Assembly: GCA_034189325.1 (NCBI GenBank)
Contig: JAXHUM010000015.1
Span: forward strand, 1-64,000
Length of the DNA: 64,000 nt
Source of the DNA: JAXHUM01 sp034189325
GTDB lineage: Bacteria > Desulfobacterota > DSM-4660 > Desulfatiglandales > Desulfatiglandaceae
Direction of reading: 5' to 3'
The position numbers and the translations under genes were made by a program. How positions within the stretch are numbered: the stretch's first letter is position 1; every line of letters starts with the position of its first letter. Shown piece by piece: positions 25,991 through 35,191 of the stretch. The notes beneath the pieces are model-generated. The model saw nothing but the letters and a program-made list of their open reading frames with translations, was not told where the DNA came from and searched no databases.

Positions 25991-28198
25991 ATGGACAAGA
26001 CGAAATTTTACAAAAAATTTAGAGAGATCGCCAGAGAACGACTCAATAAGCTTAATGACCTGTTTCTCGATTTTGAGAAGCATGTGACCGATAAGGAACA
26101 GCAAAAGCTTATCAGCAGAGAGGTCCATTCTCTCAAGGGCGAGGCCAGAATGGTCGGTTTTGAGAAGACGGGTCAGGTCCTCCACCGACTCGAGGATTTG
26201 TTGGGGAGAATAAGAGAGGAACAGGTCTTGTTTGAAGGGGGTGTCAGCGATCTTGTTTTTAGGGTGCTGGATTCTGTCGAAATCCTCGTGGATTTCAACA
26301 CGCAAGGGGGAGAGAACAAACTCGAAATAGAAGGGATTCTTTCAGATCTCGATAGGATCATGGAAGGTCATGGCGAGGAGAAGAATCCGAACTTTACACA
26401 AGAGCAACCGCCCAGGTCCTCCGAAAACAGTTCGCCTGGTCCCGTGGGCATGCGAATGGATAATAGCATTCGGATAGGCCTGGACAAAGTCGGCAGGCTC
26501 GGAAATATGGTGGCGCAGGTCGTTGTGTCTCAGATCAGGCAGAAAGAGATACTCAATGCGCACAACAATATCCCGGGACAGAAAAGAAAACAGGAGAGGT
26601 TGTGGTCCCGCATCAAAGAGGATATCGATGAACACAGAGATGAAATTCGGAAGATCATGCCGGACGGCTTTTTGGACTCCCTTGACGAATATGGTATGGA
26701 GTCCGTCATGCTGGGATCAGAATGCGGACGTTTATTCGAAAAGGAAAAGGATGCCTTCCTAGCTCTTGAAATGATTACTTCCATGCTAAAGGAGGAGGTC
26801 TTATCTCTACGTCTTTATCCCCTCACCGATATGTTTGCCATGTTTCGAAGAAATGTCAGAGACATTGCACGGGAACAGAACAAAAACATAAGACTGGAGA
26901 TAGAGGGAGAAAACACCGAGATAGACAGACAGATGTTGGAAAAGCTGAGTGAGGCCCTCCTTCATCTGATAAGGAATGCGATCGACCATGGCATAGAATC
27001 GGGAGATGAGAGAGTTCAAAAGGGAAAAGGAGAGGAAGGCTGCCTCTGCATCAAGGCGATTAATAGAGGAGACTCGGTCTACATAGAGGTAGATGATGAT
27101 GGCAGAGGCATAGATCCTAAGAACATAAAAGAGCTGGCAATCAAAAAGAAGATCATTAGTCAGGATGAGGCAAACGAATTAGATGATGATGAATGTTTGT
27201 ACCTGATCTTCCGTTCCGGCTTTAGCAGCAGCGCCATGGTTACGGATATATCCGGGAGGGGAGTAGGGCTCGATGTGGTCTCAACAAACATTGAAGAGAT
27301 GAAGGGGGAGGTATTCATAGAGTCTGAAATAGGCAAGAGCACAAGGTTTCAACTGAAGCTTCCCCTCACCCTGGCACTCTTGAAGCTCCTGTTGGTGAAG
27401 GTTGGGAAGGAGATCTATGCTATTCCATCGCAGGATATAGGTGCCTGTGTGGAAATCATGGAGGATGACGTCGACGTGACCGGAGAAAGAAGCACTTTTG
27501 TCCACAACCAAAAAATTATCCCCCTGATTTCTCTCAGGACGCTGATAAGGGCCGAGGGAGATCCGGAACAGGTAACGGATCGCTTAAAGATTGTCATCAT
27601 AGCGCGACATGGTGAATATCTCGGACTCATCATTGATGATTTTCTTTTTGAACAGGAAATGGTGATTAAAGAACTGGGAGAACAGTTAAAGGGCGTCAGA
27701 AATGTCTCGTGCGTCACCAGCCTGGGAAGTGGCGATCTGGTACCTGTGGTTCGTGTCTCGGACCTTTTTGATGCCGCGGAAAAGGGTGAAATGACAACAG
27801 GATCTACAACCGAAACCCAAGAGGCCAAGGATGGTCGGCCAAGGATTCTCGTGGTGGAGGACTCCTTGATTACCCGGGAGATGGAAAAGCAGATTCTGGA
27901 GGCCGCCGGTTATGATGTGGAAGTGGCGGAAGATGGATTAGTAGGGTTTTCGAAGCTTGAGCAGAAGGGATACAACCTTGTCATTACCGATATTGAAATG
28001 CCCAGACTTGATGGATTTCAATTGACCAGAAGAATAAAGGAGAGCGAGGAGTTGAAGGAAACGCCGGTCATCATTTTGACCACCCTTGCCAATGAGGAAG
28101 ACAAGACCAAAGGCCTTATTGTGGGAGCGGATGCCTATATTGTCAAAAGCACCTTTGATCAGGGAAACCTTTTGGAAATAGTTGAGAGGTTGATTTAG
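25991..28198 (+). CDS. cheA: Second hybrid CheA with C-terminal receiver
   Basis: 735 residues from the ATG at 25991 (a TTG directly before it at 25988 is possible; the ribosome binding site is weak either way). The P1 domain is short and unusual, with His46 in REVHSLKGEARMVGF. No P2 is seen. Residues about 150-290 replace the normal P3 with a longer helical region, followed by the ATPase (HLIRNAIDHGIE, DDDGRGIDP, SGRGVGLDVV), one CheW-like domain and a receiver with VITDIEMPRLDG and the signature lysine in YIVKSTF. The layout recalls the FrzE/WspE class. It is followed by CheR-TPR, a hybrid kinase, CheB and CheR, which together could form a separate signalling set. Confidence 0.9.
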   Translation: MDKTKFYKKFREIARERLNKLNDLFLDFEKHVTDKEQQKLISREVHSLKGEARMVGFEKTGQVLHRLEDLLGRIREEQVLFEGGVSDLVFRVLDSVEILVDFNTQGGENKLEIEGILSDLDRIMEGHGEEKNPNFTQEQPPRSSENSSPGPVGMRMDNSIRIGLDKVGRLGNMVAQVVVSQIRQKEILNAHNNIPGQKRKQERLWSRIKEDIDEHRDEIRKIMPDGFLDSLDEYGMESVMLGSECGRLFEKEKDAFLALEMITSMLKEEVLSLRLYPLTDMFAMFRRNVRDIAREQNKNIRLEIEGENTEIDRQMLEKLSEALLHLIRNAIDHGIESGDERVQKGKGEEGCLCIKAINRGDSVYIEVDDDGRGIDPKNIKELAIKKKIISQDEANELDDDECLYLIFRSGFSSSAMVTDISGRGVGLDVVSTNIEEMKGEVFIESEIGKSTRFQLKLPLTLALLKLLLVKVGKEIYAIPSQDIGACVEIMEDDVDVTGERSTFVHNQKIIPLISLRTLIRAEGDPEQVTDRLKIVIIARHGEYLGLIIDDFLFEQEMVIKELGEQLKGVRNVSCVTSLGSGDLVPVVRVSDLFDAAEKGEMTTGSTTETQEAKDGRPRILVVEDSLITREMEKQILEAAGYDVEVAEDGLVGFSKLEQKGYNLVITDIEMPRLDGFQLTRRIKESEELKETPVIILTTLANEEDKTKGLIVGADAYIVKSTFDQGNLLEIVERLI

Positions 28199-28263
28199 AC
28201 CTCTGAAATGGGATGATTCGACAGTCCCCATTGAGAAATAGTTGAGAGAAGGGATTATCAGAA

Positions 28264-29817
28264 TTGAGTCAGCAGCAGGAGAACAGACTAAGTGATGAAA
28301 GGTTTAACCTATTCCGGCATTTTCTGGAACAGAAGACGGGCCTGAATTTTAATGAGACAAATCGTTATTTGCTGGAACTCAGTCTGTTTGCGAGGATGAA
28401 TGAGATCGGCCTTGATGATGAGGGACAGTACTATCAATACCTGAATCTTCATCCTAAGAAAGAGAAGGAGTTTGATAGACTTCTTTCGGAAATAACCATC
28501 AATGAGACCTCTTTTTTCAGGATCATGCCGCACTTCACGGCACTGCGTGAATTTGTGTTTCCCGATATTGTTAAAAGGAGAAAAGAGAGTGGAAAGAGAA
28601 TAAGAATATGGAGCGCCGGCTGTTCCAGCGGTGAAGAACCCTATTCCATAGCCATGTCCATCAAAGAGTTCTTAGGTGACACACAATCCTGGAAGATCGA
28701 GATCCTTGCGAGCGACATTGACAAACAAATACTCGATCAGGCGCGGAGAGGAATTTATAGGAAAAGGTCTTTGAAGTACACGGACCCACGATTTTTAACA
28801 AAGTATTTCACCCAACATGAAAACACCTACGAACTGAAAGAAGATATCAAGGAGATGGTGAATTTCCAATACCTCAATCTCTTACAAGATAAAAGCGCAA
28901 CAAGACAAGATAACTCGCTCAAGTTTGATCTCATTTTTTGTAGAAATGTGCTGATATATTTCGGCACTCTTACCCAACAAAGAGTGCTCAATGTTTTCTT
29001 TGACAGTCTGTATGACGGAGGGTCTCTCTTCTTAGGGCATTCTGAAATTGTACAATATATCACGAATCGATTTGTCCAATACAGATACAAGCAGGCCTTT
29101 TTCCATAGAAAGGAGTCTTCCTGCGACAGACAAAGAGAGAAAAAAACTGAGACGAGGGGAAGTGTGTCGGACTTGGAGAAAGGCCGGAAAACAAATCGGC
29201 ATCTTTCCAAACCCGTGGTTTTGATCAGGGATGGTGAAATCAAAGAGTGTGAAGGGAGATTCGCTAAGCCGAAAGAGATCCGCATTGGACCGCCACAGAA
29301 AGAGAATCCAGAGGAGTGTCTCGACAAGGCCTTTGATAGCTTTATCAAAGAAAAATATGAAAGGGCGGGGCAAGAAGTGAATGAATACCTGAAGGTTAAT
29401 CCTAAAGATGCTGAGGCCCTTTTTCTGGATGCCAGGATATCTCTGGAACTGGGCGACAAGGAAAAGGCCCTGGAAAAATGCCTGGCAACACTGGACGCGA
29501 ATCCATTGGTGGCCGACGCTAGATTCTTCTTGGGCGTTGTTTATCAGGATATGGGTAAGCATGACGAAGCTGTTTCGGAGTTGGGAAAAGCAATCTACAT
29601 TGATCAAGATTTTGCGCTGGCCTATTTTTATCGAGGTAGAATCTACGAAAAAAACTCTGATTCTGCAAAAGCGATAAGAGACTACGAGGTAACCAAAAAT
29701 ATTCTTAGGGGCAGATTTTCTGATGAACCCGTGGGGTTTTTGAAAGGTGTCACCAACGGTATGCTCGTAGAGTCATTGGACAGAAACATTAGATCTCTAG
29801 AGGTAGCAAATGCCTGA
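28264..29817 (+). CDS. cheR: CheR methyltransferase with C-terminal TPR repeats
   Basis: 517 residues, against about 280 for plain CheR. Residues 1-275 are the SAM-dependent methyltransferase that methylates receptor glutamates: N-terminal helical domain with ITINETSFFR, SAM-binding IWSAGCSSGEEPYSIA, LASDIDKQIL and FDLIFCRNVLIYF. A charged linker leads to TPR-like repeats (about 360-500; for example EALFLDARISLELGDKEKALE and ADARFFLGVVYQDMGKHDEAV). CheR-TPR proteins such as WspC or FrzF methylate the receptor of their own cluster. The start is a TTG at 28264 behind AAGGG. It overlaps the next gene by eight bases, so translation is coupled. Confidence 0.9.
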   Translation: MSQQQENRLSDERFNLFRHFLEQKTGLNFNETNRYLLELSLFARMNEIGLDDEGQYYQYLNLHPKKEKEFDRLLSEITINETSFFRIMPHFTALREFVFPDIVKRRKESGKRIRIWSAGCSSGEEPYSIAMSIKEFLGDTQSWKIEILASDIDKQILDQARRGIYRKRSLKYTDPRFLTKYFTQHENTYELKEDIKEMVNFQYLNLLQDKSATRQDNSLKFDLIFCRNVLIYFGTLTQQRVLNVFFDSLYDGGSLFLGHSEIVQYITNRFVQYRYKQAFFHRKESSCDRQREKKTETRGSVSDLEKGRKTNRHLSKPVVLIRDGEIKECEGRFAKPKEIRIGPPQKENPEECLDKAFDSFIKEKYERAGQEVNEYLKVNPKDAEALFLDARISLELGDKEKALEKCLATLDANPLVADARFFLGVVYQDMGKHDEAVSELGKAIYIDQDFALAYFYRGRIYEKNSDSAKAIRDYEVTKNILRGRFSDEPVGFLKGVTNGMLVESLDRNIRSLEVANA

Positions 29818-31951
29818 GTCACGTGCTGATACTATTTTAGTCGTCGATGATGGGGAACTCATTAGAGAGATGGTGACGAGTATTCTGCTGGAAGAAGAGT
29901 TCAACGTTTTTTCGGCCTCTGATGGACAAGAGGGTTTGAGCAAGGCCCGAGAGGTTATGCCGGATCTTATTATTTCTGATATGGAAATGCCTGTTATGGA
30001 TGGTCTGGAGTTCTGCAGGAAAGTCAAAGAGGACGAGACCCTAAAAGAGATCTTTTTTATGGTCTTTACCTCTGATAAGGATGTGGAAAAGAAGATCGAA
30101 AGTCTCAGTATCGGAGCGGATGATTACATTCAGAAGACGTTTACAGAAGAGGAACTTCTGGCAAAAGTCAAGGCCAATCTGAGAATTAGAAAACTCCAGA
30201 CAGAACTCATTGAGAAGAACCAGCAATTAAAAGCGGCCAGGGAGGCGGCGGAGGAAGCCACGCAAGCCAAGAGCGAATTTCTGGCTAACATGAGCCATGA
30301 GATCCGCACTCCCATGAACGGGATCTTAGGTTTTTCGGAACTGTTGCTCGAAGGAGAATTGGAGAAAGAGCAGAGAGAAGCTGTTGAAACCATCAAGAAA
30401 AGCGGGGATGTCTTGTTGAATCTGATCAATGACATCCTTGATCTTTCAAAGGTCGAAAGCAGCAAGATAGAACTTGAGACGATCCCCCTGAATATCGAGA
30501 ATGTGATTATGGAAGTGGGGGAATTGATGCGGACAAACTTGGGTGAAAAGCCGGTCGAAATCAACTGCTCCATAGATGATATTCCCGATAACCTCTTAGG
30601 AGATCCCACTCGTTTACGCCAGATCGTCACCAACCTGACCGGGAATGCCATTAAATTCACTGACGAGGGGGAGATAGCCATAGCAGTAAGATATGTCGAG
30701 CCGGGAGAGGGTAGCAAAGTGCAAGCTGAAGACAATGAAATAGAACTCCTCTTCTCTATCAGTGATACGGGCGTTGGAATTCCACCGGGGGCGTTGGAGA
30801 ATATCTTTGAAGCATTCAAGCAGGCCGACGGCAGCACGACAAGGAAATATGGGGGTACAGGTCTGGGTCTCACGATTTCAAAGAAGCTGGCCTTCTTGAT
30901 GGGAGGAGACATGTGGGTGGAAAGCGAAGAAGGAAGAGGGAGTACGTTCTCTTTCACTGCCCTATTTGAAAGAGACCCGGCTCGTGAGAAAACTCCAGCC
31001 CCAGTAATTGACGACCAGCTGGCAGGGAGTCACGTTCTCATCGTCGACGACAACAAAAACGCTCTTCGGATTATCGAAGAAATGGTTAAACGAGCTGGGA
31101 TGATTCCAGTGGCCTTAGGACGTAGCAAGGAAGCCCTTCAATACATCCAGGATGTCTTAAAGGAAGAAGCAAAGGCTCCCGAAGGACCGGCCGTAAATGA
31201 GGCTTCAGCACAAAGCGTACGAAGTGAGAGACCACAACAGGAGCTTCCCAACAGCAAGGTGCCGGACATAGCCATCATAGATGTCAAGGTGACTGGTATA
31301 TCCGGTTACGAGCTTGGGGAGCATATTTCTCAGTTAACCAAAGGAAGGACCAAAGTGATCGGCCTAACATCCCATCAGCGCTCGGGTGCCAGCTCCGAAG
31401 GAGAACCACCCTGTTTTAAAGGCTTTTTACGCAAGCCGTTGCGGCGCGAGGTTTTATTGGATCTGATCTCCAACGCCATGGGCATAAAAGGGAAACAGCA
31501 GGAAAAGTCGGAGACCGAAGATAACAGAGGAGAACCTTCTGATCATGATCTGAGGATCCTCTATGCAGAAGACAATCCGGTCAATCAGAAGTTGGGAGTC
31601 AAAATGTTGAAACGAATGGGGTATACTTCTGTGGAGCTTGCTATGGATGGTTTGGAAGCGGTGAGGATGATCAGGGAAGAGGGGCCCTATGACATCATCT
31701 TCATGGATATCCAAATGCCCAAGATGGATGGTGTGGAAGCGACAAAAGAGATTCGAAAATTCCAAGCCGACAATAGCCTTGCAGGCACAGGACCTCTCGT
31801 CCACACCCCGATTATTGCTTTAACGGCTAATGCCATGAAGGGAGACCGAGAGGAGTATCTGAAGGCCGGTATGGATGATTATCTTTCCAAACCCTTTAAG
31901 ATGGATGAGATTCAAAGGGTGATCACTGAATGGGGGGCAGGGTCCGGATAG
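29810..31951 (+). CDS. Hybrid histidine kinase with three receiver domains
   Basis: 713 residues, soluble. Order: receiver 1 (Asp57 in LIISDMEMPVMDG; its signature lysine is in QKTF rather than KPF), a coiled coil (about 125-155), HisKA with His163 in ANMSHEIRTPMNG, HATPase (NLTGNAIKFTDEG, DTGVGIPP, YGGTGLGLTISKK), a divergent receiver 2 (about 395-545, with IVDDNKNA and IIDVKVTGISGYE and a long insert) and receiver 3 (AEDNPVNQKLG, IIFMDIQMPKMDG, LSKPF). The N-terminal receiver suggests that it is switched by phosphotransfer, perhaps from the CheA-REC upstream, instead of sensing a ligand itself. The eight-base overlap with cheR and GAGG upstream support the start. Confidence 0.9.
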   Translation: MPESRADTILVVDDGELIREMVTSILLEEEFNVFSASDGQEGLSKAREVMPDLIISDMEMPVMDGLEFCRKVKEDETLKEIFFMVFTSDKDVEKKIESLSIGADDYIQKTFTEEELLAKVKANLRIRKLQTELIEKNQQLKAAREAAEEATQAKSEFLANMSHEIRTPMNGILGFSELLLEGELEKEQREAVETIKKSGDVLLNLINDILDLSKVESSKIELETIPLNIENVIMEVGELMRTNLGEKPVEINCSIDDIPDNLLGDPTRLRQIVTNLTGNAIKFTDEGEIAIAVRYVEPGEGSKVQAEDNEIELLFSISDTGVGIPPGALENIFEAFKQADGSTTRKYGGTGLGLTISKKLAFLMGGDMWVESEEGRGSTFSFTALFERDPAREKTPAPVIDDQLAGSHVLIVDDNKNALRIIEEMVKRAGMIPVALGRSKEALQYIQDVLKEEAKAPEGPAVNEASAQSVRSERPQQELPNSKVPDIAIIDVKVTGISGYELGEHISQLTKGRTKVIGLTSHQRSGASSEGEPPCFKGFLRKPLRREVLLDLISNAMGIKGKQQEKSETEDNRGEPSDHDLRILYAEDNPVNQKLGVKMLKRMGYTSVELAMDGLEAVRMIREEGPYDIIFMDIQMPKMDGVEATKEIRKFQADNSLAGTGPLVHTPIIALTANAMKGDREEYLKAGMDDYLSKPFKMDEIQRVITEWGAGSG

Positions 31952-32202
31952 ATTCCTCCCAGAGAGATGTTGCCGGGAAGGGCGTCCTTCACCTAAAGGG
32001 TCCCTCAGAGATTTTAAAAGGAACAAACACTATGGAGGATGACCTTTTCAAAACTTGGGACACTGAGGATAACAAGATATTGATGACGAATATCGATGGG
32101 TCCTGAAACGATTTTTGGTCAGCTGGTCGTGTCTAAGAGACAAGAATAGAATCTATGAGCCTGATGAGAGCTCAATGATGTATCCTATTTGAATGGTAAA
32201 AA
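31952..32202 (+). other. Spacer before cheB
   Basis: 251 bases. A 24-codon ORF at 32032-32106 has a fair AAAGGA ribosome binding site but no similarity; it might be a leader peptide or chance. No promoter of sigma-54 or sigma-28 type was found. Confidence 0.3.
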
Positions 32203-33354
32203 ATGACAGTACAGAATAGCAAGCCCCTAAAGGTATTGGTTGTTGATGATACGGTCGTCTACCGGAAAATCGTTACCGATGTCCTGACTGATTTGCCAGG
32301 TGTGGAAGTCGTGGGGACCGCCAATAACGGCAAGATCGCATTGTCGAAGATCTTCTCTTTGAAGCCGGATCTTCTGACTCTCGACATTGAAATGCCGGTC
32401 ATGAACGGCCTTGAACTCTTGGCAAGGATGCGGAAAGAAGCCCCTGATGTAGGGGCCATAATGCTCAGCACCTTAACTCAACGTGGCGGGGAGATGACCA
32501 TGAAGGCCCTTGAACTAGGGGCCTTTGATTTTGTGCCGAAGCCCCAGAACGATACGGCTGAGGAGAACAGGAAGGCCATAAAAGATGCGATCTTTCCTAT
32601 GATCAGGGCCTACACCCGCAAAAAGGAAATAGCGAAGATCCTGGGAGGGACATCAGCTCTGTCCTCAACAAGAGAGGACAAGAAAAAGGCACACCTTTTA
32701 AGTGGAGCCAAAAAACCTGATCAGACGTTGAGGGGTAGAAGAGAGAAATCCGAAATTGTAGCGATTGGGATTTCCACAGGCGGACCCAATGCGCTTGCGG
32801 AGATGATGCCCCGTTTGTCCGGGGATCTGGGGGTACCGATATTGATCGTCCAACACATGCCGCCTGTGTTTACAAAATCCTTAGCGTCCAGCCTTAATTC
32901 CAGGTGTGCCCTAGAGGTCAAGGAGGCGATCAATGGTGAGCAGATTCGTGCCAACATCGCCTTTATTGCGCCTGGAGGCAAACAGATGAAGATAGTGGCG
33001 GGAGCTGATGGAAGACAAAGAGTCATTAGGATTACGGATGATCCGCCTGAAAACAGCTGCAAGCCGTCCGCCGATTTTCTGTTCAGATCAGTCGCAGAGC
33101 ATTATGTCGGGAGAGCCACCGGCGTCATCATGACCGGCATGGGATCTGACGGCACCAAGGGGTTGGAGCTGATGAGCCGAAACGGGGCCACAGTTATTGC
33201 ACAGGATGAAAAAACCTCCGTAGTCTATGGAATGCCTAAGGAGGCCGTCGATGCCGGCATTGTGGATGTCATTGCGCCGCTTCACAGGATTGCCGACGAG
33301 ATAAGAAAAACCATTAAGCATCCGGTCGCTGACAACCGGTTGAATGAGTTGTAG
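32203..33354 (+). CDS. cheB: Chemotaxis methylesterase CheB
   Basis: 383 residues. Receiver domain with phospho-acceptor Asp61 (LLTLDIEMPVMNG) and KP motif near 113; linker about 125-185; methylesterase/glutaminase domain with catalytic Ser191 (GISTGGPNAL), His218 (VQHMP) and Asp316 (MTGMGSDGT). CheB removes methyl groups added by CheR, giving adaptation. Length and motifs are normal. It follows a 251-base spacer and overlaps the next cheR. No clear ribosome binding site is visible before the ATG (GGTAAAAA). A second complete CheB is encoded at 37721-38764, so each half of the island has its own. Confidence 0.95.
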   Translation: MTVQNSKPLKVLVVDDTVVYRKIVTDVLTDLPGVEVVGTANNGKIALSKIFSLKPDLLTLDIEMPVMNGLELLARMRKEAPDVGAIMLSTLTQRGGEMTMKALELGAFDFVPKPQNDTAEENRKAIKDAIFPMIRAYTRKKEIAKILGGTSALSSTREDKKKAHLLSGAKKPDQTLRGRREKSEIVAIGISTGGPNALAEMMPRLSGDLGVPILIVQHMPPVFTKSLASSLNSRCALEVKEAINGEQIRANIAFIAPGGKQMKIVAGADGRQRVIRITDDPPENSCKPSADFLFRSVAEHYVGRATGVIMTGMGSDGTKGLELMSRNGATVIAQDEKTSVVYGMPKEAVDAGIVDVIAPLHRIADEIRKTIKHPVADNRLNEL

Positions 33355-34204
33355 AAATATGGTTAAGATCGCCCCAGAGGAATTAAAGACCATCGCAAAG
33401 TATATCCATGATATCTGTGGAATCGATTACGATCACAGCAAGGCCTATCTCTTTGAAACAAGGCTTGGGCCCCTGTTGGAGGAGGAGGGATTCAAATCTT
33501 ATTTGGATCTGTATCACAAGGCAAAGAGGGACCCAAAAAAGGATCTCGAAAAGAGAATAATTGACGCCATTTCCACAAATGAAACGCTTTTTTTCCGCGA
33601 TACAGCGCCTTTTGAACTGATACAACACAAAATCCTTCCCGACCTGATCGATCTTCGCTCGGCCAAGTCGTCCGGTATACTGTCAATCCCCGTTAACATA
33701 TGGAGTGCCGCATGCTCTACAGGACAGGAGGTCTATAGCATTGCAATTGTCTTAAAAGAACTCCTACCTGATGCCAAGAAATATAGGATTAAACTGCTCG
33801 GGACGGATATATCGGATGCGGCGGTTGCTCAAGCCAGCTATGGCAAATACAACAAATTTGAAATAGAACGGGGTCTCGACAGGGACAAACTCCAGAGGTA
33901 TTTCTCGCCTAACGGCGATACATGGAAGATCAAAGATGAAATAAGGGCCATGGCCACGTTCAGGAAACTGAACCTGATGCTTCCTTTCAATGGTCTTGGA
34001 AAATTTGATATCGTACTTTGCAGGAATGTGGCCATCTACTTCAGTCAGGAAGATCGCAAGAAGCTCTTTGAGAGAATAGCGAATATCCTTGCCCCCGACG
34101 GGTACCTGATCATAGGGTCGACTGAGACCTTAACCGGAGTCTGTCCCAGATTTGTCCCAAAAAGACATATGAGGTCCATATTTTACCAGTTGAAGACAGA
34201 CTAA
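33344..34204 (+). CDS. cheR: CheR methyltransferase
   Basis: 286 residues, plain CheR. N-terminal helical domain with AISTNETLFFRD, then SAM-binding WSAACSTGQEVYSIA, LLGTDISDAAVAQASYG, and FDIVLCRNVAIYFSQEDR near the end. It methylates glutamates of MCP signalling domains. The ATG at 33344 overlaps the cheB stop; a second ATG at 33359, just after it, would remove five residues. Neither has a good ribosome binding site, so coupling to cheB is likely. With cheB it forms an adaptation pair. Confidence 0.93.
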   Translation: MSCRNMVKIAPEELKTIAKYIHDICGIDYDHSKAYLFETRLGPLLEEEGFKSYLDLYHKAKRDPKKDLEKRIIDAISTNETLFFRDTAPFELIQHKILPDLIDLRSAKSSGILSIPVNIWSAACSTGQEVYSIAIVLKELLPDAKKYRIKLLGTDISDAAVAQASYGKYNKFEIERGLDRDKLQRYFSPNGDTWKIKDEIRAMATFRKLNLMLPFNGLGKFDIVLCRNVAIYFSQEDRKKLFERIANILAPDGYLIIGSTETLTGVCPRFVPKRHMRSIFYQLKTD

Positions 34205-34244
34205 CTACGGCTGGCTGGGCCAGTCCACAAAAGGAGTGGAATCG

Positions 34245-34814
34245 ATGAACAATCTCAAGGTGTTAGTAGTTGATGACGATCCAGTGACTCTCGTACTCCT
34301 AGATAAGAAGGTAAGGAGAGCCGGTTACGAGGTCAAGACGGCGAAAAACGGTGTCGAGGCGATTGATTGCCTATCAAAACAACATTACGATGTGGTTGTG
34401 ACGGACCTTATGATGCCGGGTGGGGTTGATGGTATCGGCGTGTTGGAGGCCGTAAAGGAAAAATCGAGTCAGACCGAGGTCATTCTCATAACAGCTTACG
34501 CCTCAGTCGATACGGCAATAAAGGCGATGAAAAAGGGCGCCTCCGATTATCTCCAGAAACCGATCAATTTTGACGAACTGATATTAAGGCTCGAAAAGAT
34601 CAGTACCATGAAATCCCTGGTCAAAAACGCCTCAGACCTGAGGGACGCTATGGACGTCACCGAGAGCCATGCGGCAGAGACTATACAGGAATTGGAACTG
34701 TTGGTCTCCACATTGGAGGAAAAGGTGGCACAGGCAAGTGAGATCTTAACGAGAAAAGGTATTGATCCCCCAACGCGAGTGAACATCGCCCTTGATGTAT
34801 TAAACACGACCTGA
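34245..34814 (+). CDS. Response regulator with C-terminal helical extension
   Basis: 189 residues from the ATG at 34245, eight bases after AAGGAG (a GTG at 34236 is less likely). The receiver domain spans about 1-120, with Asp54 in VVTDLMMPGGVDG, an ITAYASVDTA block and KKGASDYLQKP. Residues about 128-189 form a predicted helix or coiled coil (TESHAAETIQELELLVSTLEEKVAQ) and hold no DNA-binding domain. It could be an adaptor that brings a phosphorylated receiver to a partner. The DYLQKP sequence resembles NtrC-type receivers. It is the last gene of the plus-strand run before the sigma-28 promoter. Confidence 0.85.
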   Translation: MNNLKVLVVDDDPVTLVLLDKKVRRAGYEVKTAKNGVEAIDCLSKQHYDVVVTDLMMPGGVDGIGVLEAVKEKSSQTEVILITAYASVDTAIKAMKKGASDYLQKPINFDELILRLEKISTMKSLVKNASDLRDAMDVTESHAAETIQELELLVSTLEEKVAQASEILTRKGIDPPTRVNIALDVLNTT

Positions 34815-35042
34815 CATCTGAGACTCCCTTCTATGCCGTCCTGAAGGGTGAATTTTAGACTACGAACGGTTTTTGATCTTTTTCGGTTGTCACAGGTTTG
34901 AGGACGATAAAGGCGATCCAAACAGGTCTTGGGGAGCATATCCAAGAGTTAGCTTGTTCAGTATCGTTGAGGCAACCAACGTCTGTATCCTAATGGACTC
35001 ATCGGCCCAACGTCTCAATCTGCAGTATGCTTCAACTAGGGC
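34815..35042 (+). other. Spacer before sigma-28 promoter
   Basis: No gene or clear terminator seen. The plus-strand ORF crossing it has no similarity to known proteins and runs over the promoter. Confidence 0.3.
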
Positions 35043-35069
35043 TAAAGTTTGTCCCAAATCTGCCGATAA
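35043..35069 (+). promoter_or_regulatory. Consensus sigma-28 (FliA) promoter
   Basis: TAAAGTTT (35043-35050), 11 bases, GCCGATAA (35062-35069). This is identical to the textbook FliA consensus in both boxes and spacing. Transcription would start near 35077 and give a leader of about 115 bases before the kinase gene at 35192. It places this kinase among late flagellar genes. Confidence 0.88.
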
Positions 35070-35191
35070 ATATATTAGATGCAGGTGAATTGTATGTATC
35101 GACATGAAACAGGGGTACCGTTAAGTCTCGGGCCGAAGAGATCACATAGGGTGTTGTAAGAGGTTCATCATTGGAAAGTGCTGGAGGTGCG

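Noticed and set aside
32032..32106. 24-codon ORF with AAAGGA upstream, before cheB
   Set aside because: Fair ribosome binding site but short, no similarity and not close enough to cheB to suggest coupling; kept only as a note in the spacer entry.
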